Below, piece by piece: positions 9,260 to 19,612 of a stretch of 64,000 bases of DNA. The notes under the pieces are model-generated. The model made no database searches, was not told the DNA's origin, and saw only the letters and a program-made list of their open reading frames with translations. The translations under genes were made by a program, and so were the position numbers. The first letter of the stretch is position 1. Each line of letters starts with the position of its first letter. Location: positions 4,030,001 to 4,094,000 of the forward strand of contig NC_039514.1 in the NCBI RefSeq assembly GCF_003672135.1, given 5' to 3'. This stretch comes from Ooceraea biroi (taxonomy: Eukaryota; Arthropoda; Insecta; Hymenoptera; Formicidae).

Positions 9260-9826
9260 CTAGGTCCAATCCTCCATGATTTTCTCATTCCTACCCTTCA
9301 GCTTTTTCTTTCCCCATAAAATCTCTTTCTTCTGCTGCTCATTTTCTAATCTTACTACCACCATTTCCGTTCCTTTTTCCTCCTCCCCTCCTATTTTCTT
9401 TATCTCCTTAATCCCCACCTTCGCTCCTGTTATTTTCAATACGTCTTCCACTGCCTCTCTTCTTCCTCCTTCCTTCTTCTCTAATCCCTTTATTATAACA
9501 TTTCTCCTCCTTTCCTCTCTCTCTCTTATCTCTAACTTCCTCTCAATCCCTCTTATTTTCTTTTCTATCTCCTCCTCCTTTCCCTTCTCATTTCCCCTGT
9601 CTCCTACTACTTTTTCCCTCAAATCCCCTTCCAATTTTCCTACCTTCTCTTTTAACCCTTTAATCTCTCCTTTTAACTCCTCTCTTTCCTGTAACCATCT
9701 TATCTCCATCCTTTTAAATTCCTTTCTTATTTCCTCCATTTCCTCTTTCATCCATCTCCCCTGTTCTCTGATTCCCTCTTTTATTTCCCCCTTCATCTTT
9801 ATAAGCTCTTCTCTCCAACCCTTCAT
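9260..9826 (-). pseudogene. LINE ORF1 (coiled coil + L1-ORF1p-like RRM region)
   Basis: 188 residues from the ATG at 9826. The first 110 or so are a highly charged heptad-like coiled coil of Lys/Glu/Arg. Then RRRNVIIKGLEKKEG begins an RRM-like region typical of L1-style ORF1 proteins (Transposase_22 family), continuing through TGAKVGIKEIKKIG and MVVVRLENEQQKKEIL. The frame stops at TAG 9262-9260 right after MEDWT, but the same frame continues downstream with EREMRRRLQEIAREE-like sequence. The stop is therefore a nonsense mutation in the usual C-terminal extension. A further open stretch at 10162-9947 may be its 5' part in another frame. Confidence 0.7.
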
Positions 9827-10397
9827 CCCTTCTTCTCCTTTCCTAGTATCTTCTATATCCTTCCTCTCCTCCCCTTTTACATCCGTACCTTCTGGCGACC
9901 TTTGAGTTTTCTTACTCTTACCAAATATCTCCTCACCCCCCCCCCTTTACCCTCTCCTAGTTCCTTCCTTTTCCTTTTTAATAGCTCTTCCACGTTTCCA
10001 TAACTCCCGCGTCTCTCTCTCAGTAGTTTGTCCTTTCTTATGCTCGCCATCCTTTCCCCTTCTTACGCCCTCTATCTTCACTACCTCTATCTTTCTTATC
10101 GACTCTCTCACATCTCCTTCCTCTCTATATTTCTTATAACCTTGTCTATACTCTCTCTCCACCTTCTAACCTCTACTCTAGTTCCGTTCTATCCTCTCCT
10201 TTCCCTCTTTGCTCTCACCCTTCCCTGCCTCACCCACACTCTCTCCCCCTCACTCGCTCCTCCACTTTCTTCTCACACACTCTGTCCACCTCACCGTTCT
10301 CTCTTTTACCCCGTGTCTTCGTTCCTTCGATCACTCTACTCACTACGTGTCTATTCTCTATCGCACCGGAAGCGGAGGTCCTATATATATATATATA

Positions 10398-11683
10398 TTG
10401 GGTCGTCCGGAAAGTTCGTGCCGATTTTGAAGGAAAATTCAAAGGCAACATTTTTTTATGTCAATAAATATTTATTGACTTATGTATGCACCGTTTTGTT
10501 TCACAGCTTTTGTCCATCTTTCACGCAACTGGAAGATTCCATTCTCCCAGAACTTCTTAGGTTTCTCGGCGAAAAACTCCTCAAGGTGGTTTTTTATGTC
10601 GATCAAAGAGTTGAAGTTCTTGCCGCTAAGAGAATTTTGCACAGACCTAAATAAGTGAAAGTTTGAAGGTGCAATGTCTGGTGAATACGGTGGGTGAGGT
10701 AGCACATCCCAGCCAAACTCCAAAATTTTTGTCGGGTAGTCAAAGAAACATGAGGTCTGGCATTGTCCTGATGGAACACGACGCCCTTCCTATTAGCTAA
10801 TTCTGGACGTTTCTCCTGAATCGCTGTCTTTAATTCGTCCAGTTGCGAGCAGTACTTATCTGCATTTATCGTTTGGTTGTGTGGTAGGAGCTCATAATAT
10901 AGGATTCCTTTCCAATCCCACCAGACACAGAGCATGACTTTTTTTGGATGAAGGCCGGCTTTCAGAGTGGTTAATGCTGGTACATTTCGCTTACCCCAGG
11001 ATCTTTTTCGTTCTACATTGTTGTAAATGATCCATTTTTCGTCACCCGTCACTAATTGCTTCAAAAATGGTACATTTTCGTTGCGCTTGTACAGCGAGTC
11101 GCAGATGGAAATGCGATCCATTAAATTTTTTTCGGCCAAATTATGCGGAACCCATACATCATAGCGACTTACGTAACCAAGCTTCACTACATGATCCTGG
11201 ACAGTGGTTTTCGATATTTTCAGTATCTCTGCTAATTCACGTGTCGTGTAGCGCGGGTTATTCTCGATCAGTGTCTTGATTTGGTCATCATCAGTAGTAG
11301 AGGGTCTGCCCGAGCGTTCTTGGTCTTTAAGGTTAAAATCACCAGCTCTAAACTTAGCGAACCACTTACGTACTGTTCCTTCAGCTAAAGCGCCTTCTCC
11401 GTAAACAGAACATATCGAATTTGTTGCTTGTGAGGTATTTTTGCCTTTCCGGTAATAGAAAAGTACCAAGTGTCTAAAATGTTCTTTGCTTTCTTCCATC
11501 TTCAAAAGAGTACAAAACTGACACGAATCAATTTATCTCAAACAACTTTTTTCCTAAAGATGCGTTGAAATGTCACCTTTAAGCATATGTATATAAATCG
11601 CATGTTTTCAATAACATTGATATATTTAGACATGTTCCAACGCCATCTATTAAAAATCGGCACGAACTTTCCGGACGACCCAA
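10398..11683 (-). mobile_element. mariner element, 1286 bp, TA target site
   Basis: Terminal inverted repeats TTGGGTCGTCCGGAAAGTTC at 10398 and its complement ending at 11683 match over about 31 bp and are flanked by TA on each side (10396-10397, 11684-11685). The length equals that of classic mariner elements. It sits in the (TA)n tract at the 5' edge of the LINE, so it arrived later or used that tract. One leftward transposase gene lies inside. Confidence 0.9.
10472..11499 (-). pseudogene. mariner D,D34D transposase, one frameshift
   Basis: ATG at 11499. The N-terminal paired-like HTH region includes HFRHLVLFYYRKGK and VRKWFAKFRAGDF. Catalytic residues are in VTGDEKWI (first Asp), HQDNARPH (second Asp) and YSPDIAPSNFHLF (third Asp, 34-residue spacing), all present. 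One frameshift (apparently a lost base in an A run at about 10731) separates the first 258 codons from the C-terminal frame at 10723-10472. The linker WVPHNL and the product length fit mariner transposases of about 345 residues. Apart from this shift the gene is clean, so the copy is fairly young. Confidence 0.9.
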
Positions 11684-13015
11684 TATATATATATATATAT
11701 ATTTAAAGAGGGTAATAAAAACTTCAAACGTTATCAGTTATTTAAAAAATATAATATTGCTCTAATTTAAAAATATACTATACGTGTGTAAACATATAAT
11801 ATTAATGAAAGCGCATAGTCTATGAAATACAAAGTATTTATTCGTATTATTACAAATACATTGTGCATCGTAATATTATCTGTGTTACTTACAGACTGGA
11901 GAGATTCCTATTACTACTTATCCTTTAGCCGCCACCGTCATCTGTCCATCGCGCTCCTTACTCACAAGTAGCGACGGCATTTATGCCGTTGATTGTACGT
12001 ATACATTATACGTTTGCATAGAACTTGAAACAGATATTATTGTTAGTATACTTTTCGCCAGATCATAATTATATTTTATTAATTATTTTAATATTGTATT
12101 AATTATTTTAATTAATTATAATTACATTCACACGAAGCACTGCAATTTTAGCGATTTTAAATTTATTATTTTGTTTCTTAGAAACTTGAATTCAATATGC
12201 GCCATTATTAGAGAGCACGGTGACAGTATTAATCGATACAAGATAATGACAAAAATCGCAACACGTGGGAAATATCAAGTTGCAAATCAAACCTTTTACA
12301 AGAATATTACGGGCCTTTACAGCATTGTTAGATTTGAATCTCTCATCATGTACGTTATTGAATTTAATTGAAACGCGAGGTAAATAAGACGATCATATTT
12401 ATGTAATATTAAAGTTTCTAATTTTTCATTTTGTTGTAACGTCAAGTAGAAAGTTGAATCGTCCAATTTCAATATACTCTTGCGATTTAACAGCTTTATA
12501 AATATATTTCGTCGTCTTCAGGTGCAATAATTTTTTCAATGTATATCTAAACTTTACCTAACTCTCTTGGAATTTCTCGGTTATGATGTTACATCAGTTA
12601 CGTAAATGCTTTAACAATGTCATTTAATTAGAAAAAAGAAATTGTATATATGAAATTAAAAAAAAATTTATTATTGATTTTTAAAACGTGTTTATGAAAG
12701 TATTGTAAGATGTACAGCACACTTATTGACTAATTGTATATAAATAGAATGATAAGATAGCAAATATAAACATTTCTCTTTGCAATTTTGTGAGATCGTT
12801 TACTTTAAATTACTTTATATATAGTTATGGGATTATAATTACACATATATAAATATATTTCGTTATTTATCATGTAAATGACACAATTCACTCTTAAACG
12901 TGCAGTAATTTATTAGAGTATATAAAGAAACGTCCACATTAAGTAAACAATATTTTTATATCGGTTAATTATTTATTGCATTTATGATACATGTAATAAA
13001 TTAATTATAATAAAT
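11684..13015. other. AT-rich stretch with two splice-flanked candidate exons
   Basis: Mostly AT-rich DNA without transposon hallmarks. Two rightward intervals have both splice signals and an open frame. 11895-11994 lies between ACTTACAG and GTACGT. 12182-12349 lies between TTGTTTCTTAG and GTACGT and encodes a sequence including RYKIMTKIATRGKYQVANQ. Their phases do not join directly, so either exons are missing or they are unrelated. No protein family is recognised. Confidence 0.2.
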
Positions 13016-13031
13016 GTGATTGATTGTGTAG

Positions 13032-13140
13032 TTCGCGCTGCGCCCCCGTCCGCCACGGCCGCCGCGCCCGCCGCGCCCGCCGCGCCGGCCACGCCAGCTG
13101 CGTCCGCCACGCTCGCCACGCCAGGAGTGGCGACCGGCAC
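13032..13140. repeat. GC-rich GCC/GCG tandem repeat
   Basis: An island of GCCGCGCCC-type repeats in AT-rich surroundings. It is open on both strands: Ala/Pro-rich on plus, and Ala/Gly-rich or RGG-rich on minus. A shorter related piece (CGCGCCAGGGGTGGCGA) recurs at 14198-14220. Coding status is undecided. Confidence 0.4.
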
Positions 13141-13179
13141 GTTTCCAGCACTCCGCAACAAAGAATTTATATTAATATA

Positions 13180-13355
13180 TCTGAGCACATATTATGAAAC
13201 TGTTCGGAAACTATTCCGATCAGAATGATTCCGTTTTTTCCACATTTGTCCCTTTCTTCCCTGTTCTTCCCTTTCTTTTTTCTAGGGAAAAATGTGGGGA
13301 AAACGGAATCATTCCGATCGGAATCGTTTCCGAACAGTTTTATAATATGTGCCCT
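13180..13355. repeat. 176-bp foldback (MITE-like) element
   Basis: The left arm from about 13183 reads GCACATATTATGAAACTGTTCGG and onward. The right arm is its near-perfect complement, ending ...TTATAATATGTGCCC at about 13354. Arms are about 63 bp with a few mismatches, around a pyrimidine-rich loop at 13247-13285. No internal ORF. A (CA)n microsatellite follows at about 13362-13392. Confidence 0.7.
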
Positions 13356-13457
13356 GTACACATACACACACATACGACACACACACAGACATCTGTCAGG
13401 AATCTTTGCAAACGGGATAATTCCTTTTTCCCGTAAATAATTGTAAACAATACTTAC

Positions 13458-13702
13458 TCGGAAGAGTCTTTGCCGCTGTCGCCGGTACCAAGGCCTCTGT
13501 CGCCGGTGCCGGGGCCGCCGGGGCCGCTGTTATCGGTACTTCCAGTGGTGATGGCGGTGGTGGTACCGTCATCGCAGCCGGTACCCCCCCGGTGGTAGCG
13601 GTGGGGCCGGTGGTAGCGGTGGGGCCGGTGGTAGCGGTGGTGATGGCGGTACCGGCTGCGATGCCGGTATAAGAGAATCAGTAAAATCATCAATCTCCAT
13701 GG
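13458..13702 (-). pseudogene. candidate Pro-rich exon (PPLPPAPPLPP), frameshifted at a G7 run
   Basis: On the minus strand an acceptor (TTTTCTGTTTCAG) precedes CC-ATG at 13700, and a GTAAGT donor follows at 13457. An upstream segment ending at about 13812 also has a perfect GTAAGT donor and would be 5' untranslated. The ATG frame encodes MEIDDFTDSL, then a PPLPPAPPLPP repeat built from an 18-bp tandem repeat (plus 13590-13645). It hits TGA shortly after a homopolymer of seven G (plus C7, 13584-13590). The frame beyond the run stays open to the donor as a Gly/Thr/Asp-rich sequence. Either a slip in the homopolymer broke it, or the ATG frame is not the real one. Confidence 0.25.
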
Positions 13703-13705
13703 CTG

Positions 13706-14819
13706 AAACAGAAAAGAAATATATATATATATATTCTTACATTATATTACAAAATATATATATATCTATATATTTAGTTCTAAATATAGAATATAATAAT
13801 GTGTACTTACGTCTGCTCTCTATGGCTGCCAGATTCAATATGGTCGTTTCTAGCTGTGGCGTTGCCGCAACGGATCATACGGCAATTGTTTCTTTGCGGC
13901 GAATTTTCATATTTCTTTGTTGCATGTGCATCAATGATCATTGCTTTTTTTATTACATCCTAATGAACCAATAATAACGAGTAACAAGTAATATGTGTAC
14001 ATTTAGATTAGATGGGCTACTTGAAAAGCCAAACGGTACATTTATTAACTATACATTCTAGTAATTCTCAAAATGTAAATAAAAGAATATATTTTCAACG
14101 GTTAGTATATAATCGATTAGATTGGGTTGACCTGAAATTAAGAATTAATATTAAGTTTTACATTTGCATTTTGCTAAACACTTTCACAGAACGTCCCGTC
14201 CGCCGCGCCAGGGGTGGCGATCACTGTAATCGGTAATACAGTGATAGCGCAAATCTTTGTTCGATATTCGTTCATGCTATTATCATATATGGTCTATGAC
14301 TTATGTCAAATGTTTTTGATACATTATCGGCCTCCATTACTGGCGTCTACGCGTGTCACAGATTTGCATTGTAGTGTTTTACGCAGCATTAGACTTATTG
14401 GCTTTTAGTCATAAAAGGAAGAAGAAGAAGGAGGAAGATATCAAAATACGGAAGAATCGAAAAAAGGTTACTTTAGGTATGTCGAAAAGAGAAATTTTAT
14501 TAATGCAATGCAATCGACAATATGTAAGATTAAGAGGACACAGATAGTGTTACTAAAAAGGAATACTTTATTGCACGCGGTGACTCGTAACAGACAGACG
14601 ATTGCCGATCTTAAAATTTTCATTGAGCGCCCGAATTTATTTGACACCGAAAAGAGAAATTTTCTTATCATATTACCATCATGACTTTGAATTATATAAT
14701 AAAAGTGTTTTCATTTTTCTTGTACGTGCATGAGTCGCTCGAGTAATCATAATCTGTGAATATGTTTTAATGGTGCTGACGTTCAGCACGTTAATTATTG
14801 TTTCTTGTTATAATAAAAG
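13706..14819. other. AT-rich interval with no clear gene
   Basis: A (TA)n tract lies at about 13718-13770, and a probable 5' untranslated exon of the leftward Pro-rich unit ends at about 13812. At 14189 a short CTTTCACAG-flanked GC-rich piece resembles the 13-kb GC island. A Lys-rich open stretch lies at about 14415-14547. None could be assembled into a gene. Confidence 0.3.
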
Positions 14820-15012
14820 TGTTTTCGGAGTATGAGTCCGACAGCCGACCGATACAGACGTGTTTCTACCGCGCTGTGTTTATATACTGTCAACTCAAGT
14901 TAGTTGTGTTATTCTGTACGCGAGTGCCTTATCTCACAACTAGAGCTGTAATATTTAAATTCTAACGAAACCAGGTGCACCCTGGTGCACCGAAAACAAA
15001 ATTCGACACACG

Positions 15013-16311
15013 ATGGCTTCTGACTACAGGAGCCACGATTCCAACTCCAACGTTTCTACATCACTCACCGATAACAACCAGAAAAACTACGCCAGCGTAA
15101 CACTGAAGAACCTATCCCCCACCAAGGAACAAGCTATAATCATCGATTCACTCGAAGGAACACCGATTAAGGAGTATATAAGTGCAATTGGATCACTTAT
15201 CAACCCCGCGGATATCTGCTTTGTCTCCAGAATTTCAAAAAACAGAATATGTATGTATCTATCAAGTCAAGATATTGTAACAAAATTCACCGAGAAAAAT
15301 TCCAAAATCAAAATCAACAATACCTCCCTTGCAATCAGACCCCTCCTCACCAACAACAAAAGAATTATTTTATCCAACGTCTGCCCAATAATACCTCACG
15401 ATATCCTCGAACAACAGCTCAATAACATGAATATTAGAATGAACTCCACAATTACATTCCTACGTGCCGGCATTACAGAACCGGGATACGCACACATAAT
15501 GAGCTTTCGTAGATAGGTTTATATCCATCCAGACGATGTAAACAAACTCCCCAAATCTCTCAAGATAGAATACGACAACCAACTTTCTGGATTTACATCA
15601 ACTGACACAATCTCATGTTTCGTTTGCAAGAAACAAGGCCACCTAGCCAAATACTGTCTAGAAAACTCCACGGCTACTATTAATGATGAATTATACAACA
15701 AAAACACCGAACCTAACGATATATGCCTCCCTGCCCTCCAAACTAAAAACAATTATACCAATCCTAACCCTACCACTCAACTCAACCCCAATGAAACTAT
15801 TCGTAATAATCCCAAACGTCTACTCTCCGTAACCAGTTCCAGTATCGACAACTCCTCACAAATATCTCAAAAAATAACCGAAGACTATACTACTGAATCA
15901 ACCGAAGAAGAAGATTTCCAAATTCCAAAACAAAAGAAGAAAGATACTACAACTAAAAAACTGAAATCCTCAACAACTGAAAATCCAACGGAACTATCTA
16001 TCGAAACACAAATATCCCCTCTCAAGGAAATATTCAACGAACCAACAAACCCTTATACACTCAATTATATACAACTCAAAAGCTTTCTTGAAAAATCGAA
16101 AGGACACCCCAATGTAATAGAAATAGCCAAAGACTACACGGACAATATCAAAGATCTCATTTCTACTCTCAGGAACACCTATCCCCTACTCACTGAAAGA
16201 AGTATTAAAAGCAAATTTTTCCGAATAATTAACAAGCTATCCAAGGCTATAATAAATGAGAACATCTCACCTACCCAGGAACACAATAATACCGAAAATC
16301 TACCTGGATAA
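15013..16311 (+). pseudogene. LINE ORF1 (gag-like, CCHC zinc knuckle) with one nonsense codon
   Basis: 433 codons in one frame from the ATG at 15013 to TAA 16309-16311, interrupted by TAG at 15514-15516 after MSFRR. Downstream in the same frame is CFVCKKQGHLAKYC, a perfect C-x2-C-x4-H-x4-C knuckle, then a Thr/Ser/Asn-rich linker with KQKKKDTTTKK. The N-terminal part (LIRPLLTNNKRIILSN region) resembles the RNA-binding segment upstream of knuckles in I/jockey ORF1 proteins. One point change would explain the single stop. Confidence 0.8.
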
Positions 16312-16375
16312 TCAATAACTCAAACCAACTTTTATTTCTATTACTACATTAACCTTCTACAATCAATACATTTTT

Positions 16376-17025
16376 ATGGATTTACACACAAGAGGTTGCA
16401 TCCTCCAGTGGAACATCAATGGATTTACTCCACAAAGAGAACACCTTCAACTATTAATAACAAAATCAAATCCATCCATAATCTGCCTACAGGAAACTAA
16501 CTTTAAAAAGGAATTTTGTGCACCACTCAAAAAATACATCTCATACTACAAAAACAGAAATCACACCAGCCATGCTAGTGGTGGCGTAGCCATTTATATC
16601 AAAAACAACCTCAAAAGCAACGAAATCATTTTAAACACCAATATCGAAGCTATCGCAGCTACAGTATTACTTCCCATCGGCCAAATTTTCATTTGTAATA
16701 TCTACTTTCCTAACAACTACAATTTTTCCGAGATTGAACTAACAAATTTAATCAACCAACTACTAAAACCTTTTATAATATTAGGCGATTTCAATAGTCA
16801 CCATCATCTATGGGGTTCCTACAAAACAGACTCTAGAGGAAAAGAAATTGAACACCTGCTAAATAACCCAAATATGGTTATCCTAAACAACAACCAAGCA
16901 ACTCACTTCAACAGCAGCTACCACTCATTCAGTGCAATCGATCTAACACTTTGTAGCTCAAAGATAGCCCACTACTTAGACTGGACAATATCTCCAGAAT
17001 TACACGGTAGCGACCATTTCCCTAT

Positions 17026-17070
<45 letters not shown>

Positions 17071-19449
17071 AGGATCAGTACACCCGAACCTACTGCGACC
17101 TCAAAAATGGATTTTCAATAAGGCTAACTGGAAGAGATTCTCTCAAATAATTCACAATGAAATAAAACAATCAAATTTTTTATCCAATAACCTTTTTCCT
17201 CTATCAGTTTATGATAAAATTGAGCATCTAACCAAAATCATCTGTATAGCAGCGGAAAACTCCATCCCTAAATCGTCCAACAAAGCACCACCAAAACAAG
17301 TTTCCTGGAACGACAAAAGCAAAGAAGCACTTCGAGCATCAAAAAAAGCATTTAATCGATATAAGCGCCGACCAACATTTGAAAATCTACTAGAATACAA
17401 AAAACTCAAGGCAGTAACTCGCAGAACACTCAAAGAGAGCAAAACCTCGTCCTGGATTAACTTCATTTCCTCTATCAACCAAACCACGACAGTATCTGAC
17501 ACATGGTCAATGATAAAGAGAATCTCCGGTATCGACCGATCAAAAAATCCCATACCGCTAATAGATTCTAACAATTCGCTAATTACATCTACGGAAAAGG
17601 TAACTAATATCCTGGCTGCAACATTTGCAAAAAATTCCAGCAATACGAACTACAGAAACGAATTCGATGAAGTTAAAAGGACAAACACCAAAATAAAAAT
17701 CAACGAAATTCTCAAATCGAACTTAGAATCGAATCCATCACTAAATGCACCTTTCAAATTAGAAGAGTTAATTAATGCACTCCAAAACACTAAAAACTCC
17801 ATCCCTGGACCGGATGGTATACACAACATCTTTCTAAGACAACTACCCATCAATGCTCTCGAATACCTACTAGAAATATACAATGAAATCTGGCAAATTG
17901 GTACCCTCCCAGACACATGGAGAGAAGCAATTTTTGTACCGATACTAAAACCTAACAAAAATCCATTCAATGCAGAATCCTACCGTCCTATCGCTCTAAC
18001 CAACACACTATGCAAACTGATGGAAAGAATAGTAAACAAAAGACTACAATGGTATCTAGACCACATTAATTTTCTATCACCATTTCAAAGCGGATTTAGA
18101 AAGAACCATTCAACAATTGACCATCTAATCAACATTGAATCAAATATCTGCGAAGCCTTTATAACAAATCAACATCTCATTGCAGTTTGTTTGGATCTCG
18201 AGAAAGCCTACGATATGGTATGGAGAGACAGAATCGTAAAAATCCTCCATGACATTAAAATAAACGATCCGATGCTCACCTTTCTAGCAAATTTTTTACA
18301 GAACAGATCTATTCGGGTTAAAATTAACGATATCCTCTCCGACAATCATTTTATTGAAAATGGTGTTCTCCAAGGCTCATAAGCGTCATAAGCGTCACAT
18401 TATTTTTAATCGCAATCAACGCATTAACTTCTTTAATACCAATACCAGTTAAGAATTATATATTTGCAGACGACCTAACCATTCTTTGCAGTGGCAAAAA
18501 TATTAAGACAACTCAAGAAATTCTTCAAAATTCATTAAACATTTTACAAGAATATTGCAACAACACAGGATTCAAATTTTCACCTACAAAATCCGAGTAT
18601 ATAATATTCAACAAAACCAACAAAAAACTTCCAAATATACATCTAAAACTTGGCCAACAAGAATTAAAAAGATCAAATCAAGTCAAAATACTAGGCCTTA
18701 CTTTCGACGAAAAACTTTCATGGGCCCCACATATTAAAAATATCAAAACAGAATGTATGCGAAGGATAAATATACTAAAAGCAATAGCATCCACTAAGTG
18801 GGGAGTTAACAAAAATATAATTCAAAACACCTATCAAGCACTCATACGATCCAAACTAGACTATGGAGCAATAGTATACAATTCGGCCAAACCCAACCTC
18901 CTAAATACGTTAAATCCAGTACACAACACAAGCCTCAGGCTGGCCTTGGGAGCATTTCGGACTAGTCCCATAACTAGCATACTAGCTGAGTCTAATGAAA
19001 CACCTTTATCACTCAGAAGAGAAAAATTAAGTCTTTGTTTTGCCTCCAAAGTTGCCTCTACCCCATCAAATCCAGTACATCAAAACACTTTTGCTAATAA
19101 ATTTTCCAAATTATATGATTCACGACCATCCTTTCCAAATCCCTTTACCGTCGAATCAATAACTTTAACCAAAACATTTTCGAAAAATTCCCGAAAGTTT
19201 TCCAGAAACATCCTTCTCCAGAACCTCCATGGTTACGACAACCTCCAAAAATCGACCTATCGCTCGCCACACTCAACAATCTACCAATTCAGAAACATAC
19301 CAAATTCTTTTTAACGAAATTAGTGCTAAATACCAAGAATATCTACCAATTTATACCGATGGATCCAAAACTACTGAAGGAGCAGGAGCCGCTGTAGTCT
19401 TGCCCAATGAAGAAAAAACATTCCGACTCAACAATATATCCTCAATCTT
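16376..19449 (+). pseudogene. LINE ORF2: APE endonuclease, reverse transcriptase, truncated RNase H
   Basis: Endonuclease: ILQWNINGF, CLQETNF, ILGDFNSHHHLWGS, GSDHFPI. The RT begins with FVPILKPNKNP, ESYRPIALTN, FQSGFRKNHSTIDHL, VCLDLEKAYDMVW, GVLQGS. At 18379 the frame breaks: one base is lost and ATAAGCGTC is duplicated. The RT resumes in another frame with IFADDLTIL (about 18463), KILGLTFDEKLSW and KLDYGAIVYN. RNase H starts with YTDGSKTTEGAGAAVVLP (about 19353), but only the first catalytic Asp region remains. A 40-bp (AT)n tract at 17028-17067 sits in the endonuclease-RT linker and stays in frame as alternating Ile-Tyr. Confidence 0.85.
17028..17067. repeat. (AT)20 microsatellite inside LINE ORF2
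   Basis: Uninterrupted alternating AT directly after the SDHFPI endonuclease motif. It is translated as repeated Ile-Tyr without breaking the frame. Confidence 0.9.
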
Positions 19450-19450
19450 C

Positions 19451-19612
19451 TGTTACGTCCAGACTCCACGGTCCCTTGCTTTTGTAAGAAATAGATAATA
19501 GAATTACATTCGTTTTAATAATTACCGCGTGCTAATTATCATCCACGCATTATTGAGCCAAGACACTCACGGTTGTTGCACAATTTCAATTGAATTTTAT
19601 TTTCTTATATAC
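19451..19612. other. short spacer after LINE truncation
   Basis: No gene. It ends in the TATATA that provides the TA target of the next element. Confidence 0.4.

Larger units (their letters stand above)
5445..10380 (-). mobile_element. degenerate LINE (non-LTR retrotransposon), near full length
   Basis: The element reads leftward: 5' leader about 10380-9830, ORF1, then ORF2 with APE-type endonuclease, reverse transcriptase and a Cys/His C-terminal region, ending in a TACAATACAAATACAAATA-like tail beside (TA)n at about 5428-5443. The 5' edge also abuts (TA)n at 10381-10397. It therefore looks inserted in a TA microsatellite, so a target duplication cannot be separated from the repeat. The coding strand is extremely purine-rich (GAG/AGG/AAG), so the plus strand is C/T-rich. 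The L1-like ORF1 and RT style match LINEs common in ant genomes as I recall them; the clade is not assigned. Confidence 0.85.
14820..19450 (+). mobile_element. I/jockey-like LINE, 3'-truncated within RNase H
   Basis: The 5' leader begins at about 14820. ORF1 with a CCHC knuckle is at 15013-16311. ORF2 with endonuclease, RT and the start of RNase H runs from 16376 to about 19449. Sequence similarity to the element stops abruptly after the RNase H start, leaving no 3' UTR or tail. The presence of an RNase H domain and the ILQWN endonuclease start point to the I clade or a relative (family knowledge). The 5' boundary is approximate. Confidence 0.8.

Noticed and set aside
5600..10160. Long rightward Pro/Ser/Leu-rich ORFs across the LINE
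   Set aside because: They are complements of purine-rich LINE coding sequence. The minus-strand frames carry endonuclease and RT motifs.
10230..10451. Small ORFs crossing the (TA)n at the mariner edge
   Set aside because: Low-complexity artefacts spanning the LINE-mariner junction.
13032..13140. RGG-box RNA-binding exon on the minus strand
   Set aside because: The RGG frame needs a phase that does not match the upstream donor, and the repeat is open in several frames.
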